A stretch of 64,000 bases of DNA, taken from positions 1,178,001 through 1,242,000 of the forward strand of contig CAWHVF010000005.1 of the NCBI GenBank assembly GCA_963832785.1. The letters run 5' to 3'. Source of the stretch: CAWBRT01 sp963832785. Its GTDB lineage: Bacteria > Acidobacteriota > Terriglobia > Terriglobales > Acidobacteriaceae. Position 1 is the stretch's first letter. Each line of letters opens with the position of its first letter. The notes below the pieces were generated by a model that was not told the origin of the DNA, ran no database searches, and saw only the letters and a list, made by a program, of their open reading frames with translations. Both the position numbers and the translations under genes were made by a program. Positions 17,101-25,841 of this stretch are shown here, piece after piece.

Positions 17101-18685
17101 GGTCAAGCATGTCCTTGGGATAACCGGTCTTTTCGACAACCAGATTCAGAATGGCTTCCTGTACCGGATCGCCATCTAATGCAGCAGCTTTTGACTGAGC
17201 AGGGGGCGGAGGCGCCGCGGCCACGGCTGGTGTGACTGTACCCGCCGGCACGCCTGCGGAAGCCGCTGCACTGAACGCCAGTCTTGGCGCGTCCTCGGCC
17301 TCGACTGTAGGCTTGGGTGCGGAAGGCGCAAGCGGTTCCGTAGCAAGGGCCGTAGTTGCTATTGCCTGGCTGGGCGCGGCCACTGCCCGGAGCTGCTGAG
17401 CAGGTTGGGCTACGGTTCGTGTCGCCATGCCCTTATCGCGTACGCGCAGGGCGCGCTTCACAACTTCCAGCTCTGGCGCCGGTGCACCGGCAATGCGTTG
17501 CATCCAGGCATTCCAGGTAGCGGTATCGGCAATGCGAGTGGCGTATCCCAGGGCATTCGGCCTGGCACGAGTGCCGTCAGGTGTCCTTGCCCACCGGAAC
17601 AGCGCCAGGCATATCTGCGAGCCGAAGCCGGCTGCCAGCCGTAATGCATATTCAACGGGGTAAGCGCCGCCCTTCGACAGATTCAATGAACCAAGCTCGG
17701 GATCAACTTCCTTGAAGTTGGGAACCGGCGGCACGCATCCGGTTTCCAGCGCCTTCATCGCCACCACCTCTTCTATGCCTGTGCCCATGGCGTGACCTGT
17801 GAAGCCCTTGGTATTGGTGATTACGATGCGGTCGGCGTCCGGACCAAAAGTGCGACGCAAAGCGTTGATCTCCGCCGATGCGCTGCCGCCGCGCGCCGGG
17901 GTATAGGTCTCATGTGAAACAAAAATCGTTTGCGGGGCGATCTCGCGGCGCGAGATGCCGGCGCCGGCCTCGGCCTGGGTCATCAGCTTTTCCATCAGGC
18001 CGCCGATGTGCTCCACGTCCAGACGGGTGGCGTGGAAGGCGCTGTTGGCCGTAACCGTGCTCAGTACCTCGCAGATCGGCCGCATGCCGCGCTCGCGCAC
18101 TGCTTCGGCGCTCTCGACCACCAACCCGGCGGCGCCCATGCCAAGGAGCAGTCCGTGGCGGCGGCGGTCGAAAGGCAGCGCCGCCTCTTCGAGCACATCG
18201 TCGGTGGCGGCAGCGCCGGTAGCCAGAAAGCCGGTGCCGATCCATCCCATCAGGTGCTCGGAGGTGACATCGTCCGCCGAGACCACTATGACCCGCCGGC
18301 AACGTCCGGCGCGGATCCAATCCTCAGCCAGCGAGATGCCTTGCGCGGTGCTGGCGCAGGCACAATTGATATGGGTATTCGGACCGCGGGCGCCGATAAA
18401 CTCCGCCAGTTGCGAATGTCCCATGGCCAGAGCCTTGAGCATGAATCGCCGGTCAAAAAGGAACGGATTCTCCGCAATCGCGGCGCGCAGCTCTTCAATG
18501 CGCCGGTCGATCTCCGGCCCGAGGCCATTCACGCTAGGCCTGGCGCGCAGGCTTTCCAGCGTGGCCAGTTCCTGGCGGCGGGCCTGGTCTTCATAGAAAC
18601 GCTTCAACTCATCCGCCATGGCATTGAGGCCGGGAAAAGCGGAGCCGAAGATTATTCCGGTATCGTCGCGCATCGATTCCGGCAA
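13883..18685 (-). CDS. PUFA-synthase-like megasynthase: KS2, four tandem ACPs, ketoreductase
   Basis: Formally 1600 residues, but the last about 95 (after ESFRRLQ, below about 14170) are an out-of-frame reading of the DH region. Order: second ketosynthase domain (1-370; Cys110 in CACAST, His258 in VSHETYTP, His298 in GFTGHAMGTG), an Ala/Pro linker, four near-identical ACP domains (about 503-585, 623-702, 743-822, 858-935), and a KR with NAD(P) site VITGAAGG and active-site FSSIAGRF and DYSSAN. The KS2 histidine motif HETYT departs from the usual HGTGT. The N-terminus is also broken: in this frame RSLPDRWLLPES precedes the nominal start (TTG 18685) and joins the end of the KS-AT ORF after a one-base shift near 18705. 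The natural protein is probably one chain KS-AT-KS-ACP4-KR-DH of about 2,900 residues. Confidence 0.85.
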   Translation of the reverse strand: MPESMRDDTGIIFGSAFPGLNAMADELKRFYEDQARRQELATLESLRARPSVNGLGPEIDRRIEELRAAIAENPFLFDRRFMLKALAMGHSQLAEFIGARGPNTHINCACASTAQGISLAEDWIRAGRCRRVIVVSADDVTSEHLMGWIGTGFLATGAAATDDVLEEAALPFDRRRHGLLLGMGAAGLVVESAEAVRERGMRPICEVLSTVTANSAFHATRLDVEHIGGLMEKLMTQAEAGAGISRREIAPQTIFVSHETYTPARGGSASAEINALRRTFGPDADRIVITNTKGFTGHAMGTGIEEVVAMKALETGCVPPVPNFKEVDPELGSLNLSKGGAYPVEYALRLAAGFGSQICLALFRWARTPDGTRARPNALGYATRIADTATWNAWMQRIAGAPAPELEVVKRALRVRDKGMATRTVAQPAQQLRAVAAPSQAIATTALATEPLAPSAPKPTVEAEDAPRLAFSAAASAGVPAGTVTPAVAAAPPPPAQSKAAALDGDPVQEAILNLVVEKTGYPKDMLDLDLDLEADLGVDTVKQAELFVAIREVYGIERDQNLKLRDFPTLKHVIGFVYGKRPDLAEAKTKAEQAQPQVAAVAPRAPLAAAAVPASGPAAVAVADPVQERILDLVVEKTGYPKDMLDLDLDLEADLGVDTVKQAELFVAIREVYGIERDQNLKLRDFPTLKHVIGFVYGKRPDLAKAKAKARQAQPQATATAPPAAPAAAAAASATLAPANAAVADPVQEAILNLVVEKTGYPKDMLDLDLDLEADLGVDTVKQAELFVAIRGLYNIPREEALKLRDFPTLKHVIGFVYSKRPDLAEAKARQAQPQATAAAPAAAPASATLAPAAAAVADPVQEAILNLVVEKTGYPKDMLDLDLDLEADLGVDTVKQAELFVAIRGLYNIPREEALKLRDFPTLKHVIKFANGKLAVGRTAPASSASAPAKKLEPVAVMPPHKPAPASLDAANAIPRRVPVPVLRPSLAICRPTGVTFGPGLRVVLMPDKAGVADALAEQLQRLGVEVLRLTDGAPTDILSDQLKPWLAAGPAHGIYWLPALDDEGNINNMDLAGWKEALRIRVKALYHTMRTLYEQIAAPGTFLVSATRLGGQHGYDEAGAMAPLGGAVVGFTKTYKRERPQVLAKVVDFAAETDASAIAELLLQETLRDPGAVEIGYKLGQRWTVGLEERSAVDNKPGLALDKETVFVITGAAGGIVSAITEDLAIASGGTFYLLDLVPEPDAGNPDLKRFASDKEGLKRDLIARIQERGERATPAMIEKELAALERAQAAQKAIDAVRAAGGTPHYFSVNLTNAEAVTAVISQVRERSGRIDVLLHAAGMERSHFLPDKAPREFDLVFDVKSDGWFNLLRAIGDMPLGATVAFSSIAGRFGNGGQADYSSANDLLCKITSNFRTTRPATRGIAIDWTAWGGIGMATRGSIPKMMELAGIDMLPPEAGIPTIRRELTAGGTRGEVVVAQRLGMLLNEFEESGGLDPAAVESFRRLQPDRTRTDDRSDHRHGPLQRADHRDHAGAEDSAIPLRPSDRRHPGTAWRDGHRGLRRSRSRAQSRLAGRGRRRSELPGAVQVLSQQAARVDG
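15880..17180 (-). repeat. Four tandem ACP-coding repeats
   Basis: Four copies of an about 80-codon ACP module with period 345-360 bases, separated by Ala/Gln/Pro linkers (KARQAQPQA). The cores are nearly identical (KTGYPKDMLDLDLDLEADLG). Copies 1-2 share the variant EVYGIERDQNLKLRDFPTLK and copies 3-4 share GLYNIPREEALKLRDFPTLK, so the array grew by block duplication. All four have LGVDTVKQ: the base triplet at the modification site is ACG or ACC (Thr), not a Ser codon. Confidence 0.85.
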
Positions 18686-21600
18686 GAGCCAACGGTCCGG
18701 CAGACTGCGTGCCCTTGCTGGTGGTCTTGTATTGCAGGACTAGCGGGATGCCGGCATCGCGCAACGCCTCCAGCCCCGCAGCCAGCGCCAAGCGGGTAGT
18801 CTGGTCCATTGCTCCCAGGCGCTCGCTAGGAATACCGAACTCCTTGTCGAGTTCGAAGGTGCCGCCACGGCCCGCCAGCCTGATCACATCCGATACGCTG
18901 GTGATTGTCTTGAACGAACCGTCGCCACTTTCGCTCTTCACCAGTCGAATGACGTTCTTTTCCAGCTGCGCGCGGCGCAGGCGGGTGGGCACCGCGTCAA
19001 TTAATGAATCGCCCCGCAGGATACGGCTGACGTTGGCATCGTCGAAGATGCGTTCGGTTCCCGGCAGCCCCAAGCCGGCTCCGGTGATGGTGACTGGAAG
19101 GTTGCTTGAGCTCGTGCCGCCGCTATAGCCGCCTTTCAGCTTCAAACCGCGCTCCAGTACCTCGGCGAACATGCGACCCAACTCGCTATAGCCATTAGCG
19201 CCGTCAGCTCGCGCCGCCGGCTGACTGCTGGCAGCCACAGGCGTGGGGGCTTCCGCCGCCGCGTATGGAACCGCAACGGAAGCCGCCGGCGCAGGCTCCG
19301 CCGCTGGCCTTGAACCGGTGGTGGCGTTTGCTGCGGTCGCGGCTTCGGCCACCCCGCGGCCCAATCCGGCCGCGTACATGCCGCACAGCGCCTGGTTGAA
19401 GGCCACCAGATCCCCGAGCTTGGGATGGTTCGTGAACAGCGCGACCACATCGTCGCGAGTGCCAAGCACATCATCGGCAAATCCCTGCAGGGCCTTCTTC
19501 GGACCCATCTCGACGAAGACGCGCGCCCCGGCTTGGTAGAGTGTGAGCAGGCCTTTGACGAATTGCACCGGAGAAGCAATCTGCTTGGCCAGCATGTCCA
19601 GCATTGCCGGCACGTCCACTCCGGCAGGATAAAACTCGCCGTCGATGTTGGAGATGATCGGCAGCCGCGGCGTTTGCAGGCGCAGGCGCTCCAGCATCCG
19701 CCGGAACGGCTCGCTGGCCGGGGCCACAATCGGGGTATGGAAGGCATGGCTGACCTGCAATGGCACGGCGTTGTAACCGGCTTTCAGGAAAGCTTCGATC
19801 GCCTGCTCGACCGACTTGCTGCCACCGCCGATGACAGCCTGGCTGTAACTGTTGATGTTTGCGGTAGCCACATAGCCGTCGACCGTCTTCAATATGCGGT
19901 CGATTTCCTCCAGCGGCGCGAACACGGCCGCCATGCGGCCGTTGTCTTCGAAGGCGACGCGCGTCATCTCGCGCCCGCGGGCGCTGACGGCTTCCATGGC
20001 ATCCACAAAGGGAAGAGCCCCGGCCGCGGCCAAAGCTCCGTATTCGCCCACGCTATGGCCCATTGCCATATCGGGCTCGATGCCGTAAGCGGCCATCAGT
20101 CGCGTCAGCGCCAGGTCGGTGGCGATGACCGCGGGCTGAGTGATGGCCGTCTGGCGCAGATCTTCTTCCGCCTTGGCTACGGCCCCGTTGTCGTCACCAT
20201 CGACGAAGATAAACTCGGTGAGCGGCTTGCCCAGCAGCGGCGTGAGCACACTGTCCGCTTCGGCGAAGGTCGCAGCCACTATCGGCTCGCTCTTCCACAG
20301 GTCCTTCATCATGTTCACGTATTGCGAGCCCTGGCCGGTATAGAGGAACGCGACCTTGGCCGTCGGACCGCGACCGCGGAAGATTCCCTGAGCACGCAGA
20401 GCCTTCCACATTGCCGGCTGATTGGCCGCGAGCGCCTTGAGCGCCTTGCCGGCTTTGTCCGCCAACTCGCGGGCATCGGCGTAGTCGATGGCCAGGCGTT
20501 CGGGCGCGCGCAGGTCGGATTCGGCGGGCGCGGCCGGGGCGGGCGCCTTGCCGGCTTGGGCAGCCTTCTGAACAGCGCGCAGTCGCTCAGCCAGGGCGGC
20601 ATCGGAGGCGGCCCCGATCAGCAGCGCCCCACGTAACGGAGCTTTAAGCACTCCAGGCTGCGCAGCGGCGGCGCTTGCCGGGGGCTCCGGAGAAAAAGCC
20701 TGAGCACTACTGGAGACATCTTGTGCATTCATGGTTCCGCCTTGTGAAGCAGCCAGGGATGAGGTGACCGCGACCGATCGTTTGCCGTTGCCGCCGGTGA
20801 GCCGATGAGGAATGAATTCTTCCAGCACGGCGTGGAAGTTGGTGCCGCCAAAGCCGAAGGCGCTCAGGCCGGCGCGGCGCACGCCGTCCGCCGGAACCTC
20901 CCACGGTCGCAGCTCGGTGTTGACGAAAAGCGGCGAGTGGGCGAAATCGACGCCCGGATTGAGGCGCGGGCAATTCACGCTGGGCAGCAGCACCTTGTCG
21001 CGCAGGGCGAGGGTGGTCTTCAGCAATCCCGCCGCCCCAGCCGCGCCCTTCAGGTGGCCGATGTTGGACTTGACCGAGCCCAGCGCCACCGAGCCCGTAG
21101 GAAGCGGGTAGCTCTTGAGCACCTCGGCCATGCTTTCCATTTCGACCAGGTCGCCGACCGCGGTCGAGGTGCCATGGCCTTCAATTAAGGAGACGGTGGC
21201 GGGGGACAACCCGGCATTCTGCCAGGCGCGTTCGATGGCCAGCTTCTGGCCGACTGGGTTGGGGGCGGTGATGCCCTTGCCCTTGCCGTCGCTGGCGCCG
21301 GCAATGCCGCGCAACACGGCATAGATCTTGTCGCCGTGGCGCTCGGCGTCGGCCAGCCGCTTCAGAATGAAGATCGCCGCGCCTTCGCCCATGACGAAAC
21401 CATCGGCGCCCTCGGCGTAGGGACGGCTGCCGGTGGCGGAAAGCGCGCCGATCTTGCAGAACTTGACGAAGGTCGAGGCGCCCATGTTGCGGTCCAGGCC
21501 GCCGGTGATGGCCGCGTCGAAGTCGCGCGCGACCAATCCGTGAACCGCCGCGCTGATGGCCGCCATGGCCGAGGCGCAAGCAGCATCGGCGGTGAAGTTT

Positions 21601-22226
21601 GGCCCGCGGAAGTTGTAGAGGTTGGCGATACGGCCGGCGAGGCAGTTGGCCAGTTCGCCGGGCATGCTGTCTTCGGTAATCTCGGGAAGAAGCTTGGCGA
21701 TGCGATCGTGCAATTCACGGGTGATGTCGCGGCGCATGGCCGCCGGCAGGGCAGCGAAGCTGGCGCTCTCGGCCAGCTCGCGCGCATATTCGGGGAAGTA
21801 GGCGCGCAGCGCGGTGAGATAGTGCTTCTCGCCGGCCATGGCATTGCCTAGGATGACCGCCGTGCGCTCCAGGTCTAGCGGACGCTGCGGGTAGCCGTAG
21901 TCCTCCAAGGCCTCGCGCGTGCAGGCCACCCCCCACTGCTGCGCCTCGTCCATGGCGTTGCAGACACGTGGCGGCAGCGGCAGGCGCCACTTCATGGGAT
22001 CCCAGGGAAACTCGCGCACCCAGCCGCCGATCTTGGAGTAAGTTTTGTCCGGGACGCTGTGATCGGCGTCGTAGTAGAGCGCCGGGTCCCAACGCTCGCG
22101 CGGAACCTCGCTGATGCAGTAGCGACCCTTCTTTACGTTGTCCCAAAAGGCCGGCGCATTCGGCGCGTCGGGCAGAACTGCGCCCACGCCGACAATGGCA
22201 ATCGCTCGGTAAGCTGTGTCTTCCAT
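18609..22226 (-). CDS. PUFA-synthase-like megasynthase: ketosynthase and malonyl-type acyltransferase
   Basis: 1205 residues. KS1 (about 5-470) has an intact Cys-His-His triad: Cys217 in DAACASA, His351 in EGHGTST, His391 in SNIGHLKG. The acyltransferase (about 622-920) has GQGSQY, Ser725 in GHSVGEYG and the HAFH motif (827-830) that in type I PKS goes with malonyl-CoA. A Pro/Ala linker and the start of a second KS region (from about 1040, TITGAGLGLPG) follow. After LVLQYKTTSKGT the frame loses homology and stops at 18609, while the expected continuation lies in the next ORF. It belongs to the PfaA/heterocyst-glycolipid-like iterative type I synthases; the product is unknown. Confidence 0.88.
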   Translation of the reverse strand: MEDTAYRAIAIVGVGAVLPDAPNAPAFWDNVKKGRYCISEVPRERWDPALYYDADHSVPDKTYSKIGGWVREFPWDPMKWRLPLPPRVCNAMDEAQQWGVACTREALEDYGYPQRPLDLERTAVILGNAMAGEKHYLTALRAYFPEYARELAESASFAALPAAMRRDITRELHDRIAKLLPEITEDSMPGELANCLAGRIANLYNFRGPNFTADAACASAMAAISAAVHGLVARDFDAAITGGLDRNMGASTFVKFCKIGALSATGSRPYAEGADGFVMGEGAAIFILKRLADAERHGDKIYAVLRGIAGASDGKGKGITAPNPVGQKLAIERAWQNAGLSPATVSLIEGHGTSTAVGDLVEMESMAEVLKSYPLPTGSVALGSVKSNIGHLKGAAGAAGLLKTTLALRDKVLLPSVNCPRLNPGVDFAHSPLFVNTELRPWEVPADGVRRAGLSAFGFGGTNFHAVLEEFIPHRLTGGNGKRSVAVTSSLAASQGGTMNAQDVSSSAQAFSPEPPASAAAAQPGVLKAPLRGALLIGAASDAALAERLRAVQKAAQAGKAPAPAAPAESDLRAPERLAIDYADARELADKAGKALKALAANQPAMWKALRAQGIFRGRGPTAKVAFLYTGQGSQYVNMMKDLWKSEPIVAATFAEADSVLTPLLGKPLTEFIFVDGDDNGAVAKAEEDLRQTAITQPAVIATDLALTRLMAAYGIEPDMAMGHSVGEYGALAAAGALPFVDAMEAVSARGREMTRVAFEDNGRMAAVFAPLEEIDRILKTVDGYVATANINSYSQAVIGGGSKSVEQAIEAFLKAGYNAVPLQVSHAFHTPIVAPASEPFRRMLERLRLQTPRLPIISNIDGEFYPAGVDVPAMLDMLAKQIASPVQFVKGLLTLYQAGARVFVEMGPKKALQGFADDVLGTRDDVVALFTNHPKLGDLVAFNQALCGMYAAGLGRGVAEAATAANATTGSRPAAEPAPAASVAVPYAAAEAPTPVAASSQPAARADGANGYSELGRMFAEVLERGLKLKGGYSGGTSSSNLPVTITGAGLGLPGTERIFDDANVSRILRGDSLIDAVPTRLRRAQLEKNVIRLVKSESGDGSFKTITSVSDVIRLAGRGGTFELDKEFGIPSERLGAMDQTTRLALAAGLEALRDAGIPLVLQYKTTSKGTQSAGPLALAGIDARRYRNNLRLRFSRPQCHGG

Positions 22227-22301
22227 GATGGCGCTCCGTTCAATTCTCAGCGAACATCCGGCAAATGAAGGTTGGGCCGGATGCCCGTCGCATAATGAAT
22301 G

Positions 22302-23987
22302 CTAGGCGGCTGTTACCGCACGTTTGGCCGCGCGGTTATAAACCACGTCGGCAATCAAATCCATGTCCGCCAACAGCCCGGCTTGCGCGCGATGGATGGC
22401 GGGCAGCGCCAGGGCCGCTTCGAAGGCGGACATCTCGGAGTCGTTCACGCCGTCGGCGCCGGTCACCCAGCGCAGCCCTTCTTCGGCGACCTTGAGCGCC
22501 GCCTCGCGGGCGAAGATGCGGGCCAGCATCGCCAGCGCTGCGGCGTCGAACCGCGGATGCGCCTTCTCATGCAACTTGCCCTCGGCCGAACGTGCGGCGC
22601 GGCGGCACAAGCTGCCCGCGCACTCCGCGTAAGCAATCAGCTCACCCAAACGCAGCAGAATGTGCTGGTGGCGAGTCAGGCGCGTGAGACGCGCCTTTTC
22701 TATAACCTCGGCCAGTGCGTGTAAGGCGAGGGCGGCGACATTTGCGCCCAAGTTCGGATGTTGGGCATGCAAGGCTTCCATGGCCCGCGCCTGGTCGTGA
22801 TAGTGCTGGCCGCGAGTCTTCAGGTGAAGCTGCCAGCGGTCGCGGCTGATGGTCATCTCCATAATCTCGGAGGTGCCTTCGTAGATGGTGGTGATGCGCA
22901 CGTCGCGCTTGATCTTCTCCACCATGTACTCGTGCGTGTAGCCGTAACCGCCCAGGGCCTGGATGCTGGCGTCGGCGGCCATATTCCCGGCCTCGGTCGC
23001 CAGGTACTTGGCGATGGCGCCCTCGGTATTCAGCTTGCCGGTTTCGCCTTCGCCGGCGTCGATACGTTCGGCGGTTTCTTCTATGTAAGAACGGGCGGCT
23101 TCCAGCCGGGCGATGTGCGGCACGATCAGCTTGTGCGTGTAACCCTGCTTTTCCGACAGCGGCGCGCCGCCCTGGATGCGCTTGACCGAATAGGGAATGG
23201 CGCGGTCGAGCGCTGCCCAGCCGCCGCCTAAACCAAAGGCTGCGACCATCAGGCGCGTGTAGCCGAAGACCATCTGTGCCTGAATGAGCCCCTGGCCTTC
23301 AACGCCGCCCACCAACCGGTCGGCATCGACATAGACATTGTCCAACGCCAGCGCCGCCGTGTTGCTGAGGCGAATGCCGTGCTTGTCTTCGGGCTTGTCG
23401 TGGCTGAAGCCCTTGGCGCCTGCCTCTACGATGAACCAGCTCGGGCCGGAGGGCGTGCTGGCCAGAATGGTGTAAGCGTCGGCGATGCCACCGTTGCTGA
23501 TCCACTGTTTCAGCCCGTTGATCTTGTAGCCGACGATCTTGTCGCCCTCCATGACGCGTTCCGCCGTGCTCAGCAGGGCGCCGAGATCGCTTCCCGCCTC
23601 CGGCTCAGTGGCGCCGTAGGCGAAGATCAGCCCCTCTGCCGCTATGCGGGGCAACCACTTCTTTTTCTGCTCAGCAGTGGCGCCGAAGAGGATCGGGTCG
23701 CTGCCCAGGAAGGTGGCAAAGACGGCGGTGGCCACGCCGAGGTCGATCCGGGCCAGCTCCTCGCAGACGCGGTAGAAGTCGAAGGTGCCGCCGCCCAGGC
23801 CGCCGTACTCTTCCGCCAGGAACAGCAGGTGAATGCCGAGTTTGTCGGGCGAGCACATGTCGCGTACCACGTCCAGCGGACATTCGTCGCGGGCGTCCAA
23901 CGCGATCAGTGTCTGGTCGTCCAGCCGCTTCTTGGCGAATTCTTTTAGCGCTTTCAGGCTTTGCTTCAGCGTTTTGTTCGCGATCAT
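22302..23987 (-). CDS. Acyl-CoA dehydrogenase
   Basis: A 561-residue FAD acyl-CoA dehydrogenase, longer than the 380-residue core because of a C-terminal helical extension (about 390-561). It shows ATEPEAGSDLG, LKQWISNGG for FAD contacts and the catalytic-base Glu in TIYEGTSEIM. It lies 9 bases after etfA and just before the megasynthase, on the same strand. Two roles are possible: conventional acyl-CoA oxidation, or supplying or reducing a double bond for the lipid product, since no enoylreductase domain is seen in the synthase. Confidence 0.92.
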   Translation of the reverse strand: MIANKTLKQSLKALKEFAKKRLDDQTLIALDARDECPLDVVRDMCSPDKLGIHLLFLAEEYGGLGGGTFDFYRVCEELARIDLGVATAVFATFLGSDPILFGATAEQKKKWLPRIAAEGLIFAYGATEPEAGSDLGALLSTAERVMEGDKIVGYKINGLKQWISNGGIADAYTILASTPSGPSWFIVEAGAKGFSHDKPEDKHGIRLSNTAALALDNVYVDADRLVGGVEGQGLIQAQMVFGYTRLMVAAFGLGGGWAALDRAIPYSVKRIQGGAPLSEKQGYTHKLIVPHIARLEAARSYIEETAERIDAGEGETGKLNTEGAIAKYLATEAGNMAADASIQALGGYGYTHEYMVEKIKRDVRITTIYEGTSEIMEMTISRDRWQLHLKTRGQHYHDQARAMEALHAQHPNLGANVAALALHALAEVIEKARLTRLTRHQHILLRLGELIAYAECAGSLCRRAARSAEGKLHEKAHPRFDAAALAMLARIFAREAALKVAEEGLRWVTGADGVNDSEMSAFEAALALPAIHRAQAGLLADMDLIADVVYNRAAKRAVTAA

Positions 23988-23996
23988 TGGAGGCCT

Positions 23997-24971
23997 CTAT
24001 TTCACGATTGCAGCCAGTTGGTTTGTCAGCTCCGGCAGAAATTCGAGCAGGTCGTCCACGATACCCACGTCCGCCACCTGGAATATGGGAGCTTTTGGGT
24101 TCTTGTTGATGGCCATGATGAATGGGCTCCCCTTTATGCCAGCCAGGTGCTGGAAGGAGCCACTGATGCCACACGCCATATACACCTTGGGCTTCACGGT
24201 CTTGCCGGAGGAGCCGACCTGGCGGGACTTGTCCATCCACTTGGCGTCAACTACCGGACGCGAGCAGGAGACCGCGCCGCCAACGGCGTCGGCCAACTCC
24301 TGGGCGATGGATACGTTGTCGGCTTCCTGTATGCCGCGACCGATGGAGACCAGTATGTTGTATTTGGTGATGTCGATATCGCCGGTCTCGGCGACTACCG
24401 TTTCCAGATAGCGCCGTTTGGCGGTGAGCTCACCGGCTTCGGCGGACTTGTCGACTACTTTGCCGCTGGCAGCGGCATCCTCCCCCGGCTTGAATGCGCC
24501 GGGACGGATATTGATGACCGCGCCGGCAAAGGCATCGCAGCCTACGTACGCGCTAACCTGCCCGCCGAATTCCTGACGGACGAGGGTAAGAGTCGTGTTC
24601 GCGACCTTTTCGACAGCCAGCACGTCGGAGACGAAGGCGGCGTTCATCTTCACCGACAGACCAGGTGAGAGATCAATGCCGAAGTGGTCGTGCGCCACCA
24701 GTACGATGCTACCCGCCGGCACAACCTTCACCAGAGCTTGGCGTATGAGTTCGGCGTTAGGATAGGCGAGGGCTTCGCTAGCTATCTTCCATACCTCGGC
24801 GTAAGAGGTGCAGAGAGCAGCGCAGACGGCATCGAGCTCCGCGCCAGATCCGGTCACGATGGCCGTGGGCGAAGCAGCGGGATCAATCTTCTTGGCGGCG
24901 GCCAATAGCTCGGCGGCTGAATCGTCGGCCACACCGCCTTTATGCAGGATGTAGGCAAAGATGTGAGCCAT
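23997..24971 (-). CDS. etfA: Electron transfer flavoprotein alpha subunit
   Basis: A 324-residue EtfA. The C-terminal FAD-binding domain has VYMACGISGSFQHLAGIK and INKNPKAPIFQVADVGIVDD, the standard signature. It takes electrons from acyl-CoA dehydrogenases and passes them to the membrane oxidoreductase encoded two genes upstream. Its ATG overlaps the etfB stop codon by one base, and GGAGG precedes the start. Confidence 0.96.
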   Translation of the reverse strand: MAHIFAYILHKGGVADDSAAELLAAAKKIDPAASPTAIVTGSGAELDAVCAALCTSYAEVWKIASEALAYPNAELIRQALVKVVPAGSIVLVAHDHFGIDLSPGLSVKMNAAFVSDVLAVEKVANTTLTLVRQEFGGQVSAYVGCDAFAGAVINIRPGAFKPGEDAAASGKVVDKSAEAGELTAKRRYLETVVAETGDIDITKYNILVSIGRGIQEADNVSIAQELADAVGGAVSCSRPVVDAKWMDKSRQVGSSGKTVKPKVYMACGISGSFQHLAGIKGSPFIMAINKNPKAPIFQVADVGIVDDLLEFLPELTNQLAAIVK

Positions 24972-25759
24972 TATTTCAGTCCTCCTTTAGCCCTAAGCAA
25001 TTCAATCACCTGCTCGACGTTTTCTTCTCGGCTGCCAGACAGCATTTCTGCGCCCTTGCCAATAGCAGGCAGGAAATAGTCAAGGCGCTTCACCCTGGCC
25101 GCTGTTTGGCCGACGCTGGCTCTGTCGATACCAAGCTCCGAAGCGTTGGGAGTGGGGATCGGTACCGAGGCCACCTGCTTGATGCCCCGTATTCCGACAT
25201 AGCGCGGTTCGTTGATACCGGTCTGGATGGAGAGCACACAGGGCAGGTCGATCTCGTTCATCTCGCGGTTGCCGCCTGCGATCTCACGGCTGACCTTTAG
25301 CTTGCCTTCGAGCACCTCGACAGAATTGACCAGCGAGGCGAATGGATAATCGAGCATGGCCGCCAACATCCCGCCCACCTGCGCACCGCCGGCTTCCGCC
25401 TGCGCCCCGGTAAGCACGAGGTCGTATTTGCCCTTCTTCACGAAGGCGGCCAGAATCGTGGCCACCCCCCGGGCATCTGAACCGGCAAAGGCCTCGTCGC
25501 TGATCAGCACGCCATTCTTGGCGCCCATGGCCATCTCGCGGCGAAGCACCTCTTCGTCTTCTTCATCTCCGATGGTGACAACGGTGACATTGCCGCCGAG
25601 TTTATCCACAATGCGAATGGCCTCTTCCACGGCATAGTTGTCGAATTCGTTTACGGAGTAAACGAGGTCGTCGCGCTTGATGTCTTTTCCCGAGCTGTCG
25701 AGCTCGATCTCGTTCTCCGACATGTCCGGCACTCTTCTGACGCAAACAAGAATTTCCAA
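24971..25759 (-). CDS. etfB: Electron transfer flavoprotein beta subunit
   Basis: EtfB, about 262 residues from the start I prefer. It binds AMP and completes the ETF heterodimer. Visible signatures are the N-terminal EILVCVRRVPD, SVNEFDNYAVEEAIR, and DLVLTGAQAEAGGAQVGGMLA. The TTG at 25759 has GGGGAGG just before it and gives the normal N-terminus; a GTG at 25795 would add 12 residues without homology to the family. Stop and etfA start overlap (TAATG). Confidence 0.95.
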   Translation of the reverse strand: MEILVCVRRVPDMSENEIELDSSGKDIKRDDLVYSVNEFDNYAVEEAIRIVDKLGGNVTVVTIGDEEDEEVLRREMAMGAKNGVLISDEAFAGSDARGVATILAAFVKKGKYDLVLTGAQAEAGGAQVGGMLAAMLDYPFASLVNSVEVLEGKLKVSREIAGGNREMNEIDLPCVLSIQTGINEPRYVGIRGIKQVASVPIPTPNASELGIDRASVGQTAARVKRLDYFLPAIGKGAEMLSGSREENVEQVIELLRAKGGLK

Positions 25760-25841
25760 TTCAGCCTCCCCGAATTTCTCGGCTTGGTGCTCCACCTGCG
25801 GCGCTCAGCGCTTCAGGTGGAATAGCTCTAGCCGATACCGC

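Noticed and set aside
19425..20636. 403-residue plus-strand ORF
   Set aside because: Lies wholly antisense to the acyltransferase domain; composition typical of shadow frames.
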